A stretch of 64,000 nt of DNA, taken from positions 34,622,427 through 34,686,426 of the forward strand of contig OX442315.1 of NCBI GenBank assembly GCA_949358305.1, written 5' to 3'. The notes beneath the pieces were generated by a model. The model saw only the letters and a program-made list of their open reading frames with translations. It had not been told where the DNA came from and ran no database searches. Shown here piece by piece: positions 10,007 through 19,200 of this stretch. Source of the DNA: Strigamia acuminata (taxonomy: Eukaryota > Arthropoda > Chilopoda > Geophilomorpha > Linotaeniidae). Made by a program: the position numbers and the translations under genes. Within the stretch, counting starts at the first letter, position 1, and each line of letters opens with the position of its first letter.

Positions 10007-10498
10007 CGGTCTGGATAGGATTACAAACTTATAATCAAATAGTAAACAATAACAAGTTAATAAATTGGCGCTGGGCTGGAACAGGAGATGATATAACTAA
10101 CGATAATTGGTGTGACCAAGGCACTTTGAAAAAAGAAGGGATGTGTGGTTACATAACAGTTGATTCTCTGTGTTGGAAGGAACAGAGATGCATACAAAAT
10201 GACATAATGTGTTTTGTTTGTGAAGATAAAAATGCCACTACCAAACTTGCAACCACTACAAAACCTCCTACCACTATTACAACTCCTACCACCACCAAAC
10301 CTACTCCCGCTACTCCAGTTCCAAAGCCGAGCTCTAGCGTTACCACACCTAATGGTAATCGCTATTATTTCTATGACGGCACAGTAAGTCAACCAGAAGC
10401 AAATGCAATATGTCGACAAAATAAGCACAATCTCGTCACTATCGATGATCCTCAAACATCTTCTTTTCTTACTGCAGAAATTAAAAGGAAAAAGAAAA
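10007..10498 (+). CDS. Gene B exon 12 (type 2, hybrid)
   Basis: The longest exon of the gene (492 nt) owing to an extended Thr/Pro linker. Its acceptor is AAATAG instead of TTACAG. The 5' half (NWRWAGTGDDITNDNWC, KEQRCIQND, MCFVCED) matches gene C exon 12. The 3' half from NAICRQNKHN (TIDDPQTSSF) and the downstream intron match gene C exon 16. The switch lies within the shared 24 bp at 10381-10404. The reading frame is intact. Confidence 0.9.
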
Positions 10499-10581
10499 GT
10501 AAGTATAAAATTAAACATTATTTAATATAAAATCTGTAAATTGCAAAGTTAATGTTTAATTTGATTTTGTTCAATTTTTAG

Positions 10582-11007
10582 ATTACTGGATTGGTACTGA
10601 AGCTTCTCAATACCAACAATATGGTCATGACAATTTTTATTGGAAGTGGAACAACACAGGCCTTACTATATCATATGAAAATTGGTGTGCAAACCAAATG
10701 ACCACAATGAATCTTCCTTGTTCATTTGTTAATGCTGATGAAACGAATGCTTGCTGGATATTTTCAAACTGCCAAAGAACTAATACTGTCACAGGCTTCA
10801 TTGGTGAAGACAGAATAAATCATACACCTGATTATGATATTGTAATGTACAAAGGTAATGAATACTTGTTGTACAACAAAAATCAGAAAAGAAGTAGTTG
10901 GTATGAAGCTAGAGAAATATGTCGAAGTAAGAACAAGTATCTACTTATTCTTGACAGCAATGAAAAAATTGACTTTTTTAACAGAATATTCCGAACTAAA
11001 CATATGA
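10582..11007 (+). CDS. Gene B exon 13 (type 1)
   Basis: Opens (N)YWIGTEASQYQQYG with NFYWKWNNTGLTI, NWCANQMTTMN, PCSFVNADE, ACWIFSNC and GFIGED. It is nearly identical to gene C exon 17, not to gene C exon 13, which shows where the gene C series has four more exons. Confidence 0.9.
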
Positions 11008-11073
11008 GTAAGTCAGTCAACTTTTAAAAGTAATAACTTTGTTCCATTTTAATTGTTTGAATATCTCTTGCAG

Positions 11074-11511
11074 CTGTTTGGTTAGGATTAGAAATCTTTT
11101 CTCAAATAGTAGACAATGACAAGCAAATGTATTGGCGCTGGGCTGGAACAGGATACAATGTAACTTCCAACAATTGGTGTGATCAGAACACTTTGCAGAC
11201 AGAAGGAATGTGTGGTTATGTCAAACTTGATTCCATGTGTTGGATGCCAGAGAGGTGCATACAAAATGATATAATGAGTTTTGTTTGTGAAGATAAAAAT
11301 GCCACTAAAAAAATCCCTACCACTATTCCACTTCAAAAGCCAATCTCTAGCATTACCACTCCTGATGGTGTTCACTATTATTTCTATGACAACACAGTAA
11401 GTCAACCAGAAGCGAATGCAATCTGTCGACAAAATGGGCACAACCTCGTCACTATTGATGATCCGCAAACATCTTCTCTTCTTACGGCAGAAATTAAACG
11501 AAAAAATAAAA
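11074..11511 (+). CDS. Gene B exon 14 (type 2)
   Basis: Opens (T)VWLGLEIFSQIVD with MYWRWAGTGYNV, NWCDQNTLQ, CGYVKLDSMCWMPERC and SFVCED. The linker is KKIPTTIPLQKPISS and the 3' half contains the DDPQTSSLL motif. Counterpart of gene C exon 18, with very few differences. Confidence 0.9.
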
Positions 11512-12812
11512 GTAAGTAACTCAATGAGCATGATTTAATGTGAAATCTTCAATTGCAATTGATAAATTCTAATTGAATACTGCCAGTCGCCAATACGACT
11601 GGTACTACGGTTGTCATTTTCAAACCATTGCCACCAGTAAGAAATAAAATGGGCATTAAATTGATCTTTAAATTTCTGCTGCCGTTGTGGTACATCATGG
11701 TTATCATGGCACAATATAAGTAGCATCACAAAATACCACAGTATTGTCAAATTAAGAAACGAATATCAGCAATAATATACTGAACGCAATGTGTAATTGT
11801 AGGGATAATTAGATCAGCACAAATATTCTTACCGGTAAGATCTTATTTTGAGTGCTGACCTAATCCCGACAATTTGTATTTTTTCTAAACTCATACTGGC
11901 AGCAGACATCTGCCTATGTTTCCAGGTGATATTACAGTCATATTTTGGAGTCATTTTGGAAGTGCAGGAAACCTAACACTGAAATAAATGAAACTTTTTT
12001 GGAAATCTTGCCCAGTTGCTCAATTAAAAGATATTCGATATTACAAACTTTTTGAACATGATTTTTATTATTTCAAACATCAGGTCCCCCAACACTTCAA
12101 ATCTTTAAATATTCACTTAGCATAATTGTTGCATCTTCCAAAACCTGTTAAAAAAGGTTTTTTTCTTTCTTCATGGGCCTCCTAAAGCTCGTGAGCCCGC
12201 GTCCACGCATTCACTGCATCCCAATTGCTACGCCACTGGTTTGGTCATTTCATATCATGTAAATTGGCTTGTCACTCGTTTGACTTTTGCCATTGTAGCA
12301 ATATACATACACACTTTCCCAATCATGTTTAAAGAGACTACCTATTGAGCATTAATTTTTGTTGTTGTATGTGGGCAAGTAATAGGGACATCAAAAATGG
12401 GATGAATAAATGTTTGATTCATAAGTTCAAAGTTAAGATATTATTTATTTTTTTGAAACTGTAACTAGATAAAAGTACTATCAACCGAAAAATGTTTATT
12501 TCCAATCATTATACAGTTTTTGAGTTATATCTAACTGAAGTGAACAATTAGTGTTGGAGTGAATAATTTTGTTTTAGTAAATGAAGGTCACTTTTCTGTG
12601 TAAATTTTCCCGCAAAGCCAAATAATATGTTCAAAAAAATTTCGATTATTACAAACATTTTGGATTGACTCTAGTAATTCTTCCAGTCAATAGCAACTGG
12701 TCGCATTCATTAAGCACATCATCCAGTCAAAAGCGGTTTAAAACTTATAAGCAAGAAGGAAGTAAAACTGGCAGAATAAACAACTGTCATTTAAATTTGA
12801 ATCAATTTTCAG
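11512..12812 (+). other. Gene B intron 14 (1.3 kb)
   Basis: No exon or ORF of note. It is collinear with gene C intron 18 (46311-50881) and provides clean empty sites for the DNA elements inserted there: CCATTGTAGCAATATACATA near 12290 for the two long-TIR elements, and AAAAGTACTATCAACC near 12473 for the pogo-like element. Confidence 0.7.
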
Positions 12813-13238
12813 ATTATTGGATTGGTACAGAAGCTTTTGAAGTTCAAAACGGACGTAGTGAGATTGTATATTGGAAGTGGAACAACACCAACCTGGATAT
12901 AGCATATGAAAATTGGTGTCCAAACCAGATGACCACAAAAAATCTTCCTTGTGCATATGTTAATGCTGCAGAAACAAATGCTTGTTGGATGTTTTCAAAC
13001 TGCCAAAGAACTAATGCTGTTTCAGGTTTCATCGGCGAAGATAGAATAAATCATTCACCTGATTATGATATCATAATGTACAAAGGTCACGAGTACTTGC
13101 TGTACAATAAAAATCAGAAAAGAAGTAGTTGGTATGAAGCTAGAGAAACATGTCGAAGTAAGAACAAGAATCTTCTTATTCTTGAGAGCAATGAAAAAAT
13201 TGACTTCTACAACAGAATATTGAGAAACAAAAAAATCA
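12813..13238 (+). CDS. Gene B exon 15 (type 1)
   Basis: Opens (N)YWIGTEAFEVQNGRSEIVYW with NWCPNQMTTKN, PCAYVNAAE, ACWMFSNC and GFIGED, then HSPDYDIIM. The 3' half ends NRILRNKKIS rather than NRIFRTKHMS. Counterpart of gene C exon 19. The coding frame happens to extend into flanking intron on both sides; the AG at 12811-12812 and the GTAAGT at 13239 set the limits. Confidence 0.9.
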
Positions 13239-13414
13239 GTAAGTTCAGAATGTTCAAAAAGTCATGTTTGTATTTTTGGTTTTGTGTTTTTTACGACACA
13301 AAACAAAAACCCAAACACCTAAAACACTTGTTACACAACTTGTTGAAAGCAGCTAGTGATTTTTGTAAAGAAATAATTTTGTTGCATTTTAGTTGTTTTG
13401 AACTTCTCTTACAG

Positions 13415-13870
13415 CTGTTTGGATCGGTTTGGAAATCTACTCTCAAATAGTAGATGATAACAACTATATGTATTGGCGTTGGGCTGGAAGAGGATACAAT
13501 GTGACTTCCAACAATTGGTGTGATAAGAAGACTTTGCAGACAGAAGGAATGTGTGGTTACATCACACTTGACACCATGTGTTGGATGGCAGAAAGGTGCA
13601 TACAAAATAATATAATGGGTTTTGTTTGTGAAGATAAAAATGCCATCTCCAAAACTCCTACCATTATCAAACCTACAACTTCTATCAAATGGCATCGTCC
13701 AAGCAATAGTAATACTCCAGGTGACGGTACTTCCTATTACTTCTATGACAATACAGTCAGTCAATCAGAAGCAAATGGAATATGTCGACGCAATGGGCAC
13801 AACCTTGTGACTATTGACGATGTACAAACATGTGACTTTCTTACGGCAGAAATAAAAAAGAAAAAGAAAA
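13415..13870 (+). CDS. Gene B exon 16 (type 2, probable hybrid)
   Basis: The upstream intron and 5' half (EIYSQIVDDNNYMYWRW, NWCDKKTLQ) match gene C exon 20. The linker (SKTPTIIKPTTSIKWHRPS), the 3' half (DDVQTCDFLTAEIKKKKK) and the donor region GTAGGTATTAGGTAGG match gene C exon 22. The switch point is less sharp than in exon 12, around 13500-13640. Frame intact. Confidence 0.85.
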
Positions 13871-13936
13871 GTAGGTATTAGGTAGGACTTGACAATGGGA
13901 CACATGATGTTTAATTCAATTTAATTAAACTTTTAG

Positions 13937-14175
13937 ATTATTGGATTGGTGCAGAAGCTTATACTGTGAAACAAGGACGGAATGAATACATTCATTGGAA
14001 GTGGAACAACACTGGCCTTGATATATCTTACGAAAATTGGTGTCCAAACCAAGTTGCAACAGGGGATCTTCTTTGTGCATATATTAATTATGCAGCTATA
14101 AATGCTTGCTGGATGTTTTCCAATTGTCACCAAAGTAAAGACATTACAGGCTTCATTGGTGAAAATAAAATATAG
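13937..14175 (+). CDS. Gene B exon 17, present terminal exon
   Basis: Type 1 5' half: (N)YWIGAEAYTVKQGRNEYIHW, NWCPNQVATG, LCAYINYAA, ACWMFSNC, GFIGENKI, then TAG at 14173-14175 exactly where other type 1 exons read NHTPDYD. The stop falls after a complete domain, so the protein ends cleanly, but the missing 3' half survives as a relic at 14807-14968. This is therefore a secondary C-terminus created by mutation. Confidence 0.82.
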
Positions 14176-14278
14176 CACACAGCTGACTATAATTTGAAAA
14201 TTCGCAAAGTCAATTTATAACTTATCTTGATTGAAACCGATAATATTTACTAATTTTGTTGGTTTTCTGGATCCTCAA

Positions 14279-14284
14279 AATAAA
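14279..14284 (+). terminator. Candidate poly(A) signal of gene B
   Basis: AATAAA 104 nt after the exon 17 stop codon, just before the foldback element. It would give a short 3' UTR and fits exon 17 being the working last exon. Confidence 0.45.
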
Positions 14285-14349
14285 ACATCCCTTTTTAGGT
14301 TAAGAACAATTTTTTGTAATTTCTTGGGGTTTACATTTCAATATTCCAG

Positions 14350-14655
14350 GGTACAAAACGGTTATAGTCATTTTAGCAACGATCATTTTAGCGATTTTTA
14401 CCAAAAAAGTCCCATTTTAGCAAACATGTCATTTTAGCGACACAAAAACCTAGGTTTTAGCGACAAGCCGGCTCAAAAAAGTGGTTTTCACCCAAAAACC
14501 AGTAAGGTTAGGTTCGCGGGGGGTCAAGGGGGGGCGCAACCCCCCTTGTTAGCCTTTCTTAGGAATTAAACCTAGGTTTTTGTGTCGCTAAAATGACATG
14601 TTCGCTAAAATGAAATCGCTAAAATGAAATCGCTAAAATGATGGAGACCCGTACA
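14350..14655. mobile_element. Foldback element inserted in old exon 17
   Basis: Two arms are inverted copies: GTCATTTTAGCGACACAAAA at about 14428 and TTTTGTGTCGCTAAAATGAC at about 14576, both containing CCTAGG. The outer parts carry short repeats of CATTTTAGCGA (left) and TCGCTAAAATG (right). A G-rich stretch lies in the loop. No ORF. Edges are approximate. It separates the two halves of the former exon 17. Confidence 0.7.
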
Positions 14656-14806
14656 CATTTAATTATGACCCTTTTAGTTGACTTTGTGTTACGTGCCATT
14701 CATCATAGCTGAAAAACTCCTGCTGAATGTTGGCTTTCCCGTACATCAATGCTGCATTCCACTCGAACACGCATGTCCCTGCGTCATACTAAACACCAGT
14801 TTTTAC

Positions 14807-14968
14807 ATATGATATTATAATGTACAAAGGTTATGAATACTTATTGTACTATAAAAATCATGTTCAAAGCTAAAGCCAAATGTCAGAATAAGAATAAGGA
14901 ACTTCTTATATTGACAGTAATTAAAAAATTGATTTTTTTCAATGCTGTATTGCAAACAAAAAATATAA
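14807..14968 (+). pseudogene. Relic of the 3' half of old gene B exon 17
   Basis: Recognisable as a type 1 3' half (YDIIMYKGYEYLLYYKN, then frame breaks, then a KNKELL/KKLIFFNAVLQTKN-like part) with a surviving GTAAGT donor at 14969. It contains at least one deletion after KNH and a stop, so it is not coding. Confidence 0.8.
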
Positions 14969-15035
14969 GTAAGTTGATGATTTTGATGACTTAGTTATTT
15001 TCTTAAATAATAATTGTTTTCAATTTCTCTTATTG

Positions 15036-15326
15036 CTGCTTGGGTAGGATTAGAAACCTAAGTAACGAATATATGTAATGGCGTTAGACTGCAACAGGAT
15101 AGATATAACTTACAAGAATTGGTGTCCAACCAGCGACCTACAAATAGAATCTTTGTGTGACTAAATTACGTTTGATCCCATGTGTTAGATTGCAGGAAGG
15201 TGCACAAATTATAACATAATGAGTTTTATTTGTGAAGACCAACGCGCCGTTAACTACAATACGGTACAGGTCAAAATTTTCAGTACTATTTGACAATTCC
15301 TTACCAAAAAATAGGTTAAGGAAATT
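15036..15326 (+). pseudogene. Decayed ancestral terminal exon of gene B
   Basis: Aligns with the gene A terminal exon (148-446): AWVGLET, TYKNWCP, then the ESLCD, MSFICED and tail regions. The acceptor AG is changed to TG, W and other codons have become stops (TAATGGCG, TTAGACTG), and the Cys after CGY is lost. This shows that gene B once ended like gene A. Confidence 0.85.
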
Positions 15327-15801
15327 AGATTTTGACATTAATTAATAAATCTGATAATCGCGTAAATAAAGTTGTTTCAAAAATGAATTCAATCTAACAT
15401 TTAGACTTGGTATGAAGAAAAGAGAAAGCAGGAAAAAAAATTAATGAAAATCTAAATGTTTTTATACCGTCTTATCTTGAAATCTGCTACATACTTGTAT
15501 GTTGAAAGTTAGAATCTCAACAAATAAAACTTCGCCCATTTTCACTTCAATTTCAAATAAAACAACGCAAATTTCTTTGAAATATTTAGGTGCTGAATTA
15601 CTAAATAATTGATGATTTTGTCAAAAAAGTGTCATTATTTTATCATCTATTTCATCGTTTTTGCTAATCTTGAACTCTGTGATGTAGAGACAAAGTCTGT
15701 ACCCAGTGCTAGAATGGCCCGGCAGGATACCGGGAATTTCCCTGTGAATTTTTTTCCCCTTTTGTTGAGGCCCGATCTATCTATATTTCCCGATATATAT
15801 T
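15327..15801. other. Flank between gene B relic and Copia insertion
   Basis: A/T-rich sequence with AATAAA at about 15343, then from about 15690 the start of the duplicated intergenic flank (counterpart of about 725-845). No gene seen. Confidence 0.5.
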
Positions 15802-16259
15802 TGATGAGGTAAAACGGTCCTGTGGCACTCGGAAATCAGTGGAAACGCAATTACAAAGTGCGGTTAACTCGCAACACGCGACCGCCATCTTTATTCACCG
15901 TGAGAACATAAAACAGTGGTCTGGGTTGAGGCTATATAATCTCAACCCCGATTACAGATCAACAAGGAGAACAAATCTATTATCACAATTGAATAGATTT
16001 ATTCTTTACAATAAAACATAGGCTAAAGTAATGGATAAACAATACCAAACATAACTAAAGTATCGTCGCTTAACAAGCAGACGACGGGAACGCACGTTAT
16101 CAAGTCGACACAGCCAATTGCGGTACAGAACAAGCTTATAGATAAAAATCAAATCAATTGGCTGACCATTCGTAACAATACAAGACAACGCGCTTGTTGT
16201 GCTTATTCGGAAATACACAACTGATAAACTTATCGCAAATCGTTCATCGTAAATCAACA
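15802..16259 (-). repeat. Copia 3' LTR
   Basis: 458 bp, ending TGATGAGG... on the left and ...TCAACA on the right (+ strand). The 83- and 60-codon ORFs inside are the same in both LTRs and have no known function. Confidence 0.93.
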
Positions 16260-16271
16260 AATCCCCCTTCG
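16260..16271 (-). promoter_or_regulatory. Copia polypurine tract
   Basis: On the element strand a purine run (GAAGGGGGA followed by TT) directly abuts the 3' LTR. This is the expected position of the plus-strand DNA primer. Confidence 0.75.
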
Positions 16272-16276
16272 ATGAA

Positions 16277-19200
16277 CTACTTTGCTGCTACAAAAATATG
16301 CTCGCACAATGCGTCTAGTTTTGCGCGAGACAGCCACTTGGTCATAAGATCGGCCACATTAAGGGTTCCCGGGATGTGTCTGATTCGAAAGACACCCTTT
16401 TCAAACCAGTCGCGCACGAAGTGTAGTTTAACATCTATGTGTTTGTTTGCGCGATTCTCTATGCGATTCTTCGCATATTGGATCGCTGGCATTGAGTCAG
16501 CGTATACACACGGTATTTCCCGGTTAAACCCATCCACCATCACGTCAGCACCAAATATGCGCTCTAACCAAATTATTTCCTTCACACCGTCTACCACCGC
16601 CAAGAATTCGCTCTCCATAATGGAAAGTGCAGTGATGGTCTGCTTGTGGCAGTTCCAAGAGATCGGGACGCCTCCCAGGTAGATGATGTGCCCACCAAAA
16701 CTCCGACGTTTGTCCTGGTCTAATGCGAAGGACGCATCCGTATAAACGGTCAAGTTTTCACTTTGACAGTTTCCAAGATTGATGGAATAATTTGGCGTAT
16801 TCCCTAGGTATCGCAAGATTTGGAGCAGCATATTCACGTGTCGAGTCGAGTGAGTCTCGTTGTATTGAGACAACACTATCACCGAAAACAGAATATCGGG
16901 TCTTGTACGACTTGCGATGAAAAGCAAACTGCCGACAAGAGACCGATACGGAAAACTCGAATTGACACGTTCCCCCGTTTGAACCTTTTGGATCATGGTG
17001 CCTGGGGTGCCAGGTACTCTAACACGATGACAAGAGTCGATCCCATATTGCTTGCACAACTTCGCAATATAAGCGCGTTGATGAATAAAGATATTCTCCC
17101 CGTCCCTACAAAACTCTATCCCTAACAAAAGGGTGACGGGGCCCAAATTGACAATCTCAAATGATTGTTGAATCCAATCCAAAACGCACTCCTCTGCTAT
17201 GTTGTCTTTTGAAAACAATACAATGTCATCGACATAGAAAATAAGTATAGCGTCAGTCCCCAAGCTATACACGCAATTGAGACCCAAGACCGGTTCAAAT
17301 CCAATTTCAATCAGCTGGTCGTGGAGTCGCTGGTACCACATACGACCAGACTGATGAAGTCCGTAAAGAGATTTTCTCAATTCCCAACATTTGTGTTGGT
17401 TTTCGGATGTTCGATATCCCTTTGGAATATGGATATATTGCACTTCGTCGAGGTCCCCATATAAATATGCGGCCTTGATGTCGAGGTGTACGTCACGCCA
17501 GCCCCTCAGTACCACTAAGATACAAAAGAACATCATGACTAACACGAAATTGACTACTGGGGAAAATACCTCAGTAAAGTCAATGCCCGGCTTTTGCTTA
17601 AAGCCCTGTGCGACAAGACGAGCACGATATCTTCTAATCGTACCCGTGTGATCTCTTTTTAACTTGTAAATCCATTTTGATCCCAATAAGGTTTTGTCTT
17701 TAACCTGGTCTTTGTCGACTTCGACATAAACCTCACGCTCTTTGAAAATGTTTATTTCGTCCTCCATTGCGTTTTCCCAATCTGGTTTACTAACTCCCGT
17801 TACGGCCTCCTCATACGTGTCTGGCTCGACAGAGCAGCAACCAGCAAAACCAATAGTGACATCTTTGAAATTAAACAATTCCGACCTATATTCGTATCCC
17901 TCGGTTTTGCACCAACGAACAACCTCAACACGGCTGCGGAGCTTTTCGTGCTTTGGTGTGATATACCAAACATCAACTTTCCCAGCTGTTGCCCCGCTTT
18001 GACGTACAGTCTGCCGTCTTTGCCACAAAGTCATGTCTAAAGGCAACAATTCACTAGTTGAAGCTGTACGTTCGCCAGTGTCTTTCCCTTTTCTAGGCGG
18101 GTTGCGACGAGGGACTGTGGGTGACAATTGAGGTGATAACTGAGGACTTGCGTCCGGGTCCTCAACTTCCTCGTTTTCATCTCCGTCGTCGGGATAAATG
18201 TTGAAGAAATCCCTATTATCCCCCTTCGCCCCACCGATTTCGTCATCATTTATAACATTTAAATCCCCAATGATGTATTGCATTGCATCAACATAGTTGA
18301 AATCCTCAGGTGCCCCACCCTCAACGGGTTCTTCTTTCCCTTCTCCTTCAGGATATTCGGGTATGGGGTCGCCGTGGACACTATCTGTCTCCGAGACAGA
18401 GTCATCAAAAGAATCCTCACCCGACGAGTCTGAATCGTCAGTGAAAGGCGAGGGAGTCAGTTGGAGATTCTGGAGATTTTCATACCAGAAATTCTGTTCT
18501 AGAATTTTAACATGCTTAGAGAGGAAAACTTGGTTTCTATTCGGATCCCAAATCCGATACCCACGAGTGGTAGAGGCGTATCCAATCAAAGCCCCCGCCC
18601 ATGCTCTCTGTTGCAATTTTCCAGCTCTGGTTTGTGAAGGGACATGTACATAAGTCAATGCACCAATGCACTTGACGTGGCGTAAAGATAATTTCTTATT
18701 GAAAAACACATTATAAGGTGTCCTCCCACCCAATCCCGCATGCGGAAACCGGTTCTTTAAATAAACGACAGAAACTGCGAGTTCTGCCCACAGGGATGGA
18801 GGAAGACTATTTTCAATCATTAAAGCTCTGATTCCACCAAGAATGGTCCGGTTCGTTCTTTCAGCGACCGAGTTCATCTCAGGGCTGTATGCGTTCGTTC
18901 GCATACACTTCAGTCCAATGCTGCTGGCATATTCATCCCATTGTTTGGATACAAATTCCCCTCCATTGTCAGTTTTAATCGACTTGACTTTCCTAGAAGT
19001 CGTTCTTTCAATTTCGGTTAACCACTTCTTAAAATGGCCCAAAACTTCGCTCTTTTTCTTCATAATCACGATCCACATCAATCGTGAGAAGTCATCGACC
19101 ATGACCAAATAGTAGTACGCCCCACCTATGCTCTTAACTGGTGAAGGGCCCCACACGTCTAAATGGACAATTTCTAAAATCCCTTTGGTCGAAATGTTCG

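Larger units (their letters stand above)
2172..14175 (+). other. Gene B: 17-exon secreted multi-CTLD protein
   Basis: Joining the 17 exons listed below gives 7,044 coding bases, an exact multiple of three, encoding about 2,347 residues with no internal stop. A hydrophobic signal peptide is followed by 16 CTLDs and nothing else recognisable, with no membrane segment, so the product is probably secreted. Each domain has the WIG, W-x-W, NWC and multi-cysteine signature of the fold, but the canonical calcium and sugar motifs (EPN or QPD, and WND) are absent. Sugar binding is therefore uncertain; binding of proteins or other ligands, or a structural role, is equally possible. All 16 introns are phase 1. 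Those within domain pairs are 64-83 bp; the long ones follow exons 2, 8 and 14. Confidence 0.85.

Noticed and set aside
12665-12812. Upstream coding extension of gene B exon 15 (ORF starts at 12665)
   Set aside because: The open frame runs by chance through intron; the acceptor at 12811-12812 and homology to sister exons begin the exon at 12813.
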